Assembly (NCBI GenBank): GCA_965217125.1
Contig: OZ244244.1
Span: forward strand, 1,488,001 to 1,552,000
DNA length: 64,000 bases
Reading direction: 5' to 3'
Source of the DNA: JAAOIF01 sp965217125
GTDB taxonomy: Bacteria; Pseudomonadota; Gammaproteobacteria; PS1; Pseudothioglobaceae
The notes under the pieces: generated by a model
What the model saw: the letters and a program-made list of their open reading frames with translations, nothing else
What the model was told of the DNA's origin: nothing
The model's database searches: none
Position numbers and translations under genes: made by a program
In this document: piece after piece, positions 53,801 to 63,670 of the stretch
Layout: every line of letters starts with the position of its first letter
Numbering within the stretch: position 1 is the first letter of the stretch

Positions 53801-56800
53801 TCAGCATCTAAAATAGTTCCTGCATTATCTAAATAAGCCTTCAACTCTGGGGTTGTTCTTCTGCCCTCCATTGCATTACTAGAAATGGTAGTATGTAAAT
53901 TGTTAGCATTAGAGTTTAGTAAATATTTAAAGATAATCAATCCATCATTAGAGGCAGTAAGAGACCCATTGCCATCAACATCTAAGGAAAAAGTTTTTAC
54001 TTCAATGCTAAGGGTTGCTGAATCAGCGCCAGTTATATTTGTGGCAGTAATTGTATATGTTTGTGCGTCCTGAGTAGTGCTTGGCGTTCCGCTAAATTCA
54101 CAAGTGGCTTTATCAGTAGATACTACTATTGAAATGCCTGCTGGCAATGTTGGATTACTCGTGCAAGCCGTTAATTCCTGTCCTGCAGAATTTGTAATTG
54201 TTACGCCGCTAATGGCTGTTTTAACAACAGCAGTAAAAGTAGCAGGCAAAATTGCAATGCTTGGCGCTTTTGGATTGATTTTAATGCTAATTGTATCTGT
54301 GCTGCTGGCAACTACATTTGTGGCAGTAATTGTGTATTCAATACTATTACTATCAGTGGTAGTGGTAGGCGTTCCTGAAATAATTCCAGTGGTAGTGCTA
54401 AAAGACAATCCATTGCCAATGGCTGGTGATATAGCATAAGAAGTGGCAGTTCCACCAGTATTATTAACTGTTATATTGCCAATAGCTTCTCCAACAGTAG
54501 CAGTAATAGTAGCAGGTAAAAGCTCAATAATTGGAGCTGTATAAGCGCTATTAGCAGTATTGACAATTTTATCTACCCATCCTGCATCACTGCCACTTTT
54601 AGCAGCGGGATCTTTAGTATAGCACCATTTTAAAACTTTCTCGCCAGCACTTAGCACATAAGATTTTTGCTGCCAATCTATGTCGCCGCTAATTCTACCG
54701 CTTTGTTCACTATCATCAATATAAAAACTTAAATAATGAGAATTTTTTTCTGATGATACTTTCCAATAAAAACTCAAATCACTAGAGCCAGTAACAATTG
54801 TTTGCATACAAGATTGCTGTTCATCGCTAATATCGCCACTTTGGGCAGCATCGCTATCATAATAAAATGTTTGCGTTTGCCCAAACCAATTAGTATCGCC
54901 CGAGCCTGTAAAAGATAAATTAGTATTATCTACTGCATCTGCTATTGGCACTGATGATATATAGCCTGAGGCATAATCACTATAATTACTACAAGCAACA
55001 CTGCCAACTGAGCCGGTGCAAGCCTTTATTTTGTAATAATAAGTATTGCCTATTATTGACAAAGTATCGTTATAGGACAAAGATTGGCTGTTTGCAATTT
55101 GTAAATAAGTGCCATTTTCACTGGTAGAGCGATAAATTGCATAAGTTGTAGCGCTACTAACGCTATCCCAAGACACTTGGACATAAGATGTATAACTGCC
55201 GTTTGAGGCACTAACATTAGTTGGGGCTGGGATAGAACTATCATTAACAGCATGGACAATTTTATCTACCCATCCTGTATCACTGCCGCCATATCCCTCT
55301 ACAAGGAGATATTTAGTATAACACCATTTTAAAGTCTTATCACCAGCACTTAACTGATAAAATTTTTGCTGCCAATCTGTATAACCTCCAATTCTGCCAC
55401 TTTGCTCAATATTATCAATATAAAATTTTAAATAATCAAAAAAATGTTTTGATGATACTTTCCAATAAAAACTCAAATCACTAGAGCCGGCAACAGTTGT
55501 TTGCATACAAGATTGCTGATTATCGTCAATACCGCCACTTTGAGCAGCATCGCTATCATAATAAAATGTTTGCGTTTGCCCAAACCAATTAGCATCACCT
55601 GAGATTGTAAAAGATAAGCTGGTATTATCTATAGCATCTGCTATTGGCACTGATGATAGATAACCTGAATCATAACCATCATTACTACCGCAAGTAAGAT
55701 TACCGAACGAGCCAGTGCAGGCCTTTATTTTGTAATAATAAGTAGTGGCTGCTTTGGCTGAGGTGTCATCATAAGGCGAGGATGGGATAGTTGCAATTTG
55801 TGAATAAATGCCATCTGCACTGGTAGAACGATAAATTGCATAAGTTGCAGTGCTACTAACGCTATCCCAAGACACTTGGACATAAGATGTATAACTGCCG
55901 TTTGAGGCACTAACCCCAGTTGGAGTTGGGATGGAGCTATCATTAACAGCATGGACAATTTTATCTACCCATCCTGTATCACTGCCACTATCATAATAGT
56001 AATTTTTAGTGTAGCACCATTTTAAAACTTTGTCGCCAGCATTTAACACATAAGATTTTTGCTGCCAATCTATGTCGCCGCTAATTTTGCTTTGCTCAAT
56101 ATTATCAATATAAAATCGTAAATAATCATCGCTTTCTGATGATACTTTCCAATAAAAACTCAAATCATTAGAGCCGGCAACAGTTGTTTGCATACAAGAT
56201 TGCTGATAATTGCCAATATCACCACTTTGGGCAGCATCGCTATCGTAATAAAATGTTTGTGTTTGCCCAAACCAATTAGCATCGCCTGAGCTTGTAAAAG
56301 AGAGGTTAGTATTATCTATGGCATCTGCTATTGGCACTGATGATATATAGCCTAAGGCATAATCACTATAATTACTACAAGTAACAATGCCAACTGAGCC
56401 GGTGCAAGCCTTTATTTTGTAATAATAAGTATTGCCTATTATTGGCAAAGTATCGTTATAGGACAAAGATTGGCTGTCTGCAATTTGTAAATAAGTGCCA
56501 TTTTCACTGGTAGAGCGATAAATTACATAAGTTGCAGTGCTACTAACGCTATCCCAAGACACTTGGACATAAGATGTATAACTGCCGTTTGAGGCATTAA
56601 CCCCAGTTGGGGCTGGGATGGAGCTATCATTAGTAGCATGGACAATTTTATCCACCCATCCTGTATCACTGCCACTATAACCAGAGAAATCTTTAATATA
56701 ACACCATCTTAAAACTTTATCGCCAGCACTTAACACATAAGATTTTCGCTGCCAATCTGTGTTGCTGCTAATTCTGCTATTTTGCCCACCACTATTATAA

Positions 56801-59800
56801 ATATAAAATTCTAAATAATTAAAATAGCTTTCTGATGATACTTTCCAATAAAAACTCAAATCACTAGAGCCGGCAACAGTTGTTTGCATACAAGATTGCT
56901 GATCATGGCCAATATCACCACTTTGGGCGGCATCGCTATCGTAATAAAATGTTTGAGTTTGCCCGTACCAATTAGCATCGCCTAAGCTTGTAAAAGAGAG
57001 GTTAGCATTATCTATGGCATCTGCTATCGGCACTGATGGTAGATAGCCTGAGGCATAATCACTATAATTACTACAAGCAATACTGCCAACTGAGCCGGTG
57101 CAAGCCTTTATTTTGTAATAATAAGTAATACCTATTGCGGCTGAAGTGTCATCATAGGGTGAAGATGGACTGTCTGCAATTTGTGAATAAGTGCCATTTT
57201 CACTGGTAGAACGATAAATTGCATAAGTTGCAGTGCTACTAACGCTATCCCAAGACACTTGGACATAGGATGTATAACTGCCGTTTGAGGCACTAACATT
57301 GCTTGGAGCTGAAATAGAACTATCATTAGTAGCATGGACAATTTTATCTACCCATGCTGCATCACTGCCACTACCATACCTGCTATTTTTAATGTAGCAC
57401 CATTTTAAAGTCTTATTGCCAGCACTTAACACATAAAATTTTTGCTGCCAATCTGTGTCGCCACTAATTTTGCCACTTTGCTCACTATCATCAATATAAA
57501 ATCGTAAATAATCATAATTATGTGATGATGCTTTCCAATAAAAACTCAAATCACTAGAGCCGGCAACAGTTGTTTGCATACAAGATTGCTGTTCATTACC
57601 AATATCGCCACTTTGGGCGGCATCGCTATCATAATAAAATGTTGGCGTTTGTCCAAACCAATTAGCATCGCCCGAGCCTGTAAAAGATAAGTTAGTATTA
57701 TCTATGGCATCTGCTATCGGCACTGATGGTAGATAACCTGAATCATAACCATCATTACTACCACAAGTAAGATTACCGAACAATCCAGTGCAAGCCTTTA
57801 TTTTGTAATAATAAGTAGTTCCTGCTTTGGCTAAGGTGTCATCATAAGGCGAGGATGGGATAGTTGCGATTTGTGAATAAATGCCATCTGCACTGGTAGA
57901 ACGATAAATTGCATAAGTTGCAGTGCTACTAACGCTATCCCAAGATACTCTGACATAAGCTGTATAACTGCCGTTTGAGGCACTAACATTAGCTGGGGCT
58001 GGGATAGAAGTATTAGTAGTATTGACAATTTTATCTACCCATGCTGCATCACTGCCACTATCACCAGAGTAATCTTTAGTGTAGCACCATTTTAAAACTT
58101 TGTCGCCAGCACTTAACACATAAAATTTTTGCTGCCAATCTATGTTGCCACTAATTTTGCCACTTTGCTCACTATCATCAATATAAAATCGTAAATAATC
58201 ATCGCTTTCTGATGATACTTTCCAATGAAAACTCAAATCATTAGAGCCGGCAACAGTTGTTTGCATACAAGATTGCTGAAAACCGCCAATATCGCCACTT
58301 TGAGCGGCATCGCTATCATAATAAAATGTTTGCGCTTGCCCAAACCAATTAGCATTGCCTGAGATTGTAAAAGATAAGTTAGTATTATCTACAGCATCTG
58401 CTATCGGCAATGATAATAGATAGCCTGAGGCATAATCACTGTAATTACTACAAGCAACACTGCCAACTGAGGCGGTGCAAGCCTTTATTTTGTAATAATA
58501 AGTAATACCTATTGCGGCTGAAGTGTCATTATAGGGCGAAGATGGGCTGTCTGCAATTTGTGAATAAGTGCCATCTGCACTGGTAGAACGATAAATTGCA
58601 TAAGTTGCAGTGCTACTAACGCTATCCCAAGACACTTGGACATAATCTGTATAACTGCCGTTTGAGGCGCTAACATTGCTTGGGGCTGAAATAGAACTAT
58701 CATTAGTAGCATAGACAATTTTATCTACCCATGCTGCATCACTGCCACTATCAGCAGAGGAATCTTTAGTGTAGCACCATTTTAAAACTTTGTCACCAGC
58801 ACTTAACACATAAGATTTTTGCCGCCAATCTAAGTAGCCGCTAATTTTGCCACTTTGCTCACTATCATCAATATAAAATCGTAAATAATCATAACCGCTT
58901 TCTGATGATACTTTCCAATAAAAACTCAAATCACTAGAGCCGGCAACAGTTGTTTGCATACAAGATTGCTGAGAACCGCCAATATTGCCACTTTGGGCGG
59001 CATCGCTATCATAATAAAATGTTTGCGTTTGCCCAAACCAATTAGCATCGCCTGAGCTTGTAAAAGATAAGTTAGCATTATCTATGGCATCTGCTATCGG
59101 CAATGATGGTAGATAGCCTGAGTCATAATCACTGTAATTACTACAAGCAACACTGCCAACTGAGCCGGTGCAAGACTTTATTTTGTAATAATAAGTAGTT
59201 CCTGCTCCTGCTAGAGTGTCATTATAGGGCGAAGATGGACTGTCTGCAATTTGTGAATAAGTGCCATTTTCACTGGTAGAACGATAAATTACATAAGTTG
59301 CAGTGCTACTAACGCTATCCCAAGACACTTGGACATAAGATGTATAACTGCCGTTTGAGGCGCTAACATTGCTTGGGGCTGAAATAGAACTATCATTAGT
59401 AGCATGGACAATTTTATCTACCCATCCTGTATCACTGCCAATATCACCATAGGAATCTTTAGTGTAGCACCATTTTAAAACTTTGTCGCCAACACTTAAC
59501 ACATAAAATTTTTGCCGCCAATCTGTGTCGCCACTAATTTTGCCACTTTGCTCACTATCATCAATATAAAATCGTAAATAATCATAACCGCTTTCTGATG
59601 ATACTTTCCAATAAAAACTCAAATCACTAGATCCAGTAACAGTTGTTTGCATACAAGATTGCTGAGAACCGCCAATATCACCACTTTGGGCGGCATCGCT
59701 ATCATAATAAAATGTTTGCGTTTGCCCAAACCAATTAGCATCGCCTGAGCTTGTAAAAGATAAGTTAGTATTATCTATAGCATCTGCTATCGGCACTGAT

Positions 59801-62800
59801 GATATATAGCCTAAGGCATAATCACTATAATTACTACAAGCAATACTGCCAACTCCAGTGCAAGCCCTTATTTTGTAATAATTAACACCTGCTGCTGCTA
59901 AAGTATCATTATAGGGCGAAGATTGGTTGTCTGCAATTTGTAAATAAGTGCCATTTTCACTGGTAGAACGATAAATTGCATAAGTTGCAGTGCTGCTAAC
60001 ACTATCCCAAGACACTTGGACATAAGATGTATAACTGCCGTTTGAAGCACTAACTCCAGTTGGGGCTGAAATAGAAGTATCATTAGTAGTATGGACAATT
60101 TTATCTACCCATCCTGTGTCACTACCGCCCTCTACAAAGAGATCTTTGGTATAGCACCATTTTAAAGCCTTATCACCAGCACTTAGCTGATAAAATTTTT
60201 GCTGCCAATCTGTGTTACCTCTAATTTTGCCACTTTGTTCAATATCATCAATATAAAATCGTAAGTAATCATCATTGTAATCTACTGATGATATTTTCCA
60301 ATAAAAACTTAAATCACTAGAGCCAGTAACAGTTGTTTGCATACAAGATTGCTGATCATGGTCAATATCACCACTTTGAGCAGCATCACTATCATAATAA
60401 AATGTTTGTGTTTGCCCGTACCAATTAGCATCGCCTGAGCTTGTAAAAGATAAATTAGTATTATCTACGGCATCTGCTATCAGCACTGATGGTAGATAGC
60501 CTGAGTCATAATCACTGTAATTACTACAAGCAATACTGCCAACTGAGCCGGTGCAAGCCTTTATTTTGTAATAATAAGTGGTTCCTGCTACTGCTGAAGT
60601 GTCATTATAAGGTGAGGATGGGCTGTCTGCAATTTGCAAATAAGTGCCATTTTCACTGGTAGAACGATAAACCGTATAACTTGCAACACTACTAATACTA
60701 TCCCAAGATACTTGGACATAAGATGTATAACTGCCATTTGAGGCGCTAACATTGCTTGGGGCTGAAATAGAGCTATCATTAGTAGCATGGACAATTTTAT
60801 CTACCCATCCAATATCACCATTAAAATAAGATTCATGTTTATTATAGCACCATTTTAAAACTTTCTCGCCAGCACTTAACACATAAGATTTTTGCTGCCA
60901 ATCTATGTAGCCACTAATTTTGCCACTTTGTTCAATATCATCAATATAAAAGCGTAAATAACCAGCAAGATTCTCTGATGATACTTTCCAATAAAAACTC
61001 AAATCACTAGAGCCGGCAACAGTTGTTTGCATACAAGATTGCTGTTTATCGTCAATATTGCCACTTTGGGCGGCATCGCTATCATAATAAAATGTTGGCG
61101 TTTGCCCAAACCAATTAGCATCGCCCGAGCTTGTAAAAGATAAGTTAGTATTGTCTATTGCATCTGCTATCGGCACTGATGATATATAGCCTGAGGCATA
61201 ACCACTATAACCGCCACAAGTAGCACTGCCAACTGAGGCGGTGCAAGCCTTTATTTTATAATAATAAGTAATGCCTATTGCGGCTGAAGTGTCATCATAG
61301 GGCGAAGATGGACTATCTGCAATTTGTGAATAAGTGCCATCTGCACTGGTAGAACGATAAATTGCATAAGTTGCAGTGCTGCTAACACTATCCCAAGACA
61401 CTTGGACATAAGATGTATAACTGCCGTTTGAGGCACTAATATTGCTTGGGGCTAAAATAGAGCTATCATTAGTAGCATGGAAAACTTTATCCACCCATCC
61501 TGTATCACTGCCATTATCTCCAGATTCATTTTTAGTATAGCACCATTTTAAAGCCTTATTACCAGGGCTTAGTTGATAAAATTTTTGCTGCCAATCTATG
61601 TCGCCGCTAATTTTGCCACTTTGTTCAATATTATCAATATAAAAGCGTAAATAATCATCAGTATATTCTGATGAATATGCTGATGATACTTTCCAATAAA
61701 AACTCAAATCACTAGAGCCGGTAACAATTGTTTGCATACAAGATTGCTGATTATCGCTAATATCGCCACTTTGAGCGGCATCGCTATCATAATAAAATGT
61801 TTGCGTTTGCCCATACCAATTAGCCTCGCTTAAGTTTGTAAAGGATAGCTTAGTATTATCTATAGCCTGCGCTATTGACATTAATGATGGTATATACCCT
61901 GAATTATAACTACTATAATCACTGCAAGTCTCAGTGCTTGAACCGCAAGCTTGTATTTTGTAATAATAAGTAGCACCTGCTATGGCTGGAGTGTCATTAT
62001 GGGATAAAGATGAGATATTATCTGCAATTTGTGAATAAGTGCCATCTGCGCTGGTAGAACGATAAACTGTATAAGTTGCAGTGCTACTAACAATATTCCA
62101 AGACACTTCCACATAAGAGCTATAACTGCCGTCTGAAGCACTAACTCCAGTTGGTGCTGGAATGCTTGATGCATTTGGCATAAATAACGGGGGACTATTC
62201 TCTGCAAAATATTCGTAGTTGTCTGCATTATATATAGCCAGTGACGGCTCATTATTAGCTATCTCTTTTGCACCAGCTGTGCCATAAACATAATCATCTG
62301 TGCCAGCCAGAACGCTAAAGTGTGATAATTCGTGTATCAAAGTGCCTGATTGAGAGTCTGACCCAGCTGTAGGGGCACCCCAAAACGCACCACAAAGATT
62401 AATATTATATGGATCATCAGAATAAACATAAGCATAAACATAATCTCTTGAACTAGCAGGAATATCAGCACAAGCACAATCTAACCCAATAGTTTGAGTC
62501 CCTAATGCATTAGATATATTGTTAAAGTTTGCCTTTACTTTGTCATATCTTTCCTCTTCATAAACCCCAAACCAAGTTGTATATCGTGTGGCATTAGCTC
62601 TTTTAGCAGCAGGAGCAATATTTAAGGAATCTTTTGCGATGAGTGCAATTCTTTCTGCTTCATCTAAGGCAGAATCAAGGGCGGTTTGCTCATCATTTGA
62701 GCAATTTTGATAAGTAGGGATTTGTTTGCCTAATAGTTTAGCTTTAATATTTACGGGGGGTTTTTGCTTTTTTTTTAAGGATGGTCTATTTTCAGTAATC

Positions 62801-63360
62801 TCAATTAACACCGGCGAGGATTGCCCTAAAATAACATTTGATTGGCTTTGTTTTGTATGCGCTTGTTTAGTCTTAGATACTGGTAGCGCTTGGTATTTGA
62901 GACGATTATTTTTATAAGAAATATTATAATCACCCGTCGCACTTATATCATAACCTTGCTCAAGATTTATCAGTTCGCTAATCGTTTTTCCTGCTGTTAA
63001 AATAATATAGTCTTGATCTTTAGGCGCACCTCTTTTAACTAAACGACCTATATAATTAACCCTTGCTAAACCATTATAAACATCAAACATATTGGCATTA
63101 AAACCCTCTTCTAATGGAGTTTGCCATTTTAGAATTTTAATATCTTGATTAGTATTATTACTTAATTCAAACTTAATTAATAGCGCATCACTGGCTTGAT
63201 AAGATGTTTTTTGTGAGGAGGTTGATAGGGAAATCAATAAATCATTAGCTAAAACACCGCCAGATATACTCAATAAACTTAAAACAAAAATAGTCCTTAA
63301 CCAAGCCTTTTTAATTGAATTTGGATAAATAAGAAATATTGCTGATAAGCATTTTTTCAT
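53641..63360 (-). CDS. Giant exported M35 metallopeptidase with FN3 repeats, 3239 aa
   Basis: The N-terminal signal peptide is nearly identical to that of the 2206-aa protein. Residues ~40-160 resemble the beta domain that precedes M35 enzymes (ILKWQTPLEEGFNANMFDVY). The catalytic domain has HELSH (His343, Glu344, His347) and GTDDYVYG with Asp356, the aspzincin zinc set of deuterolysin/peptidyl-Lys metalloendopeptidases, plus NADNYEYFAEN. Eleven FN3/beta-sandwich units follow (~390-2930), then two Ig-like domains and two EF-hand/dockerin-like repeats. It should degrade proteins outside the cell; the repeats probably bind surfaces or glycans. Confidence 0.88.
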   Translation of the reverse strand: MKKCLSAIFLIYPNSIKKAWLRTIFVLSLLSISGGVLANDLLISLSTSSQKTSYQASDALLIKFELSNNTNQDIKILKWQTPLEEGFNANMFDVYNGLARVNYIGRLVKRGAPKDQDYIILTAGKTISELINLEQGYDISATGDYNISYKNNRLKYQALPVSKTKQAHTKQSQSNVILGQSSPVLIEITENRPSLKKKQKPPVNIKAKLLGKQIPTYQNCSNDEQTALDSALDEAERIALIAKDSLNIAPAAKRANATRYTTWFGVYEEERYDKVKANFNNISNALGTQTIGLDCACADIPASSRDYVYAYVYSDDPYNINLCGAFWGAPTAGSDSQSGTLIHELSHFSVLAGTDDYVYGTAGAKEIANNEPSLAIYNADNYEYFAENSPPLFMPNASSIPAPTGVSASDGSYSSYVEVSWNIVSSTATYTVYRSTSADGTYSQIADNISSLSHNDTPAIAGATYYYKIQACGSSTETCSDYSSYNSGYIPSLMSIAQAIDNTKLSFTNLSEANWYGQTQTFYYDSDAAQSGDISDNQQSCMQTIVTGSSDLSFYWKVSSAYSSEYTDDYLRFYIDNIEQSGKISGDIDWQQKFYQLSPGNKALKWCYTKNESGDNGSDTGWVDKVFHATNDSSILAPSNISASNGSYTSYVQVSWDSVSSTATYAIYRSTSADGTYSQIADSPSSPYDDTSAAIGITYYYKIKACTASVGSATCGGYSGYASGYISSVPIADAIDNTNLSFTSSGDANWFGQTPTFYYDSDAAQSGNIDDKQQSCMQTTVAGSSDLSFYWKVSSENLAGYLRFYIDDIEQSGKISGYIDWQQKSYVLSAGEKVLKWCYNKHESYFNGDIGWVDKIVHATNDSSISAPSNVSASNGSYTSYVQVSWDSISSVASYTVYRSTSENGTYLQIADSPSSPYNDTSAVAGTTYYYKIKACTGSVGSIACSNYSDYDSGYLPSVLIADAVDNTNLSFTSSGDANWYGQTQTFYYDSDAAQSGDIDHDQQSCMQTTVTGSSDLSFYWKISSVDYNDDYLRFYIDDIEQSGKIRGNTDWQQKFYQLSAGDKALKWCYTKDLFVEGGSDTGWVDKIVHTTNDTSISAPTGVSASNGSYTSYVQVSWDSVSSTATYAIYRSTSENGTYLQIADNQSSPYNDTLAAAGVNYYKIRACTGVGSIACSNYSDYALGYISSVPIADAIDNTNLSFTSSGDANWFGQTQTFYYDSDAAQSGDIGGSQQSCMQTTVTGSSDLSFYWKVSSESGYDYLRFYIDDSEQSGKISGDTDWRQKFYVLSVGDKVLKWCYTKDSYGDIGSDTGWVDKIVHATNDSSISAPSNVSASNGSYTSYVQVSWDSVSSTATYVIYRSTSENGTYSQIADSPSSPYNDTLAGAGTTYYYKIKSCTGSVGSVACSNYSDYDSGYLPSLPIADAIDNANLSFTSSGDANWFGQTQTFYYDSDAAQSGNIGGSQQSCMQTTVAGSSDLSFYWKVSSESGYDYLRFYIDDSEQSGKISGYLDWRQKSYVLSAGDKVLKWCYTKDSSADSGSDAAWVDKIVYATNDSSISAPSNVSASNGSYTDYVQVSWDSVSSTATYAIYRSTSADGTYSQIADSPSSPYNDTSAAIGITYYYKIKACTASVGSVACSNYSDYASGYLLSLPIADAVDNTNLSFTISGNANWFGQAQTFYYDSDAAQSGDIGGFQQSCMQTTVAGSNDLSFHWKVSSESDDYLRFYIDDSEQSGKISGNIDWQQKFYVLSAGDKVLKWCYTKDYSGDSGSDAAWVDKIVNTTNTSIPAPANVSASNGSYTAYVRVSWDSVSSTATYAIYRSTSADGIYSQIATIPSSPYDDTLAKAGTTYYYKIKACTGLFGNLTCGSNDGYDSGYLPSVPIADAIDNTNLSFTGSGDANWFGQTPTFYYDSDAAQSGDIGNEQQSCMQTTVAGSSDLSFYWKASSHNYDYLRFYIDDSEQSGKISGDTDWQQKFYVLSAGNKTLKWCYIKNSRYGSGSDAAWVDKIVHATNDSSISAPSNVSASNGSYTSYVQVSWDSVSSTATYAIYRSTSENGTYSQIADSPSSPYDDTSAAIGITYYYKIKACTGSVGSIACSNYSDYASGYLPSVPIADAIDNANLSFTSLGDANWYGQTQTFYYDSDAAQSGDIGHDQQSCMQTTVAGSSDLSFYWKVSSESYFNYLEFYIYNSGGQNSRISSNTDWQRKSYVLSAGDKVLRWCYIKDFSGYSGSDTGWVDKIVHATNDSSIPAPTGVNASNGSYTSYVQVSWDSVSSTATYVIYRSTSENGTYLQIADSQSLSYNDTLPIIGNTYYYKIKACTGSVGIVTCSNYSDYALGYISSVPIADAIDNTNLSFTSSGDANWFGQTQTFYYDSDAAQSGDIGNYQQSCMQTTVAGSNDLSFYWKVSSESDDYLRFYIDNIEQSKISGDIDWQQKSYVLNAGDKVLKWCYTKNYYYDSGSDTGWVDKIVHAVNDSSIPTPTGVSASNGSYTSYVQVSWDSVSSTATYAIYRSTSADGIYSQIATIPSSPYDDTSAKAATTYYYKIKACTGSFGNLTCGSNDGYDSGYLSSVPIADAIDNTSLSFTISGDANWFGQTQTFYYDSDAAQSGGIDDNQQSCMQTTVAGSSDLSFYWKVSSKHFFDYLKFYIDNIEQSGRIGGYTDWQQKFYQLSAGDKTLKWCYTKYLLVEGYGGSDTGWVDKIVHAVNDSSIPAPTNVSASNGSYTSYVQVSWDSVSSATTYAIYRSTSENGTYLQIANSQSLSYNDTLSIIGNTYYYKIKACTGSVGSVACSNYSDYASGYISSVPIADAVDNTNLSFTGSGDTNWFGQTQTFYYDSDAAQSGDISDEQQSCMQTIVTGSSDLSFYWKVSSEKNSHYLSFYIDDSEQSGRISGDIDWQQKSYVLSAGEKVLKWCYTKDPAAKSGSDAGWVDKIVNTANSAYTAPIIELLPATITATVGEAIGNITVNNTGGTATSYAISPAIGNGLSFSTTTGIISGTPTTTTDSNSIEYTITATNVVASSTDTISIKINPKAPSIAILPATFTAVVKTAISGVTITNSAGQELTACTSNPTLPAGISIVVSTDKATCEFSGTPSTTQDAQTYTITATNITGADSATLSIEVKTFSLDVDGNGSLTASNDGLIIFKYLLNSNANNLHTTISSNAMEGRRTTPELKAYLDNAGTILDADGNQTINASNDGLIIFKYLLNSNANNLHTTISSNAMEGRKTTPQLKAYLDKFR
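54540..62170 (-). repeat. Eleven ~695-bp coding repeats
   Basis: Same FN3 plus beta-sandwich unit as in the neighbouring gene. Units 8-10 have no counterpart there, explaining most of the length difference of the repeat part. Short in-frame variants (YYKIRAC without the usual YY) mark unit 4, matching unit 3 of the neighbour. Confidence 0.85.
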
Positions 63361-63670
63361 AAACTATGTATTGATAATGATTTGAGTAATTTGAAAAAGA
63401 TTATACACATTTTACAAGCTTGCAATATCTAATTTACTTGAAAAGAAGCTAAGACCTGAGTCCTCTTACGGACGGAAATTCTTATAAAAAGAAGATTTTG
63501 CCTTGTTATTTTTATCTAAATTTATCTAAATAAGCCTTCAACTGTGGGGTTGTTTTTCTGCCCTCCATTGCATTACTAGAAATTGTAGTATGTAAATTGT
63601 TGGCATTAGAGTTTAGTAAATATTTAAAGATAATCAATCCATCATTAGAGGCATTAATAGTCTGATTGCC
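63270..63670 (-). repeat. Inter-giant junction repeat, copy 2
   Basis: Near-identical to 53400-53800, including the TATAAT at 63400-63405 and the end of the next dockerin-bearing gene. Differences are a few single bases. Confidence 0.85.
63400..63405 (-). promoter_or_regulatory. Candidate -10 box of the 3239-aa gene
   Basis: TATAAT on the minus strand ~40 bp before the ATG; same position and context as at 53529-53534. Confidence 0.35.
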
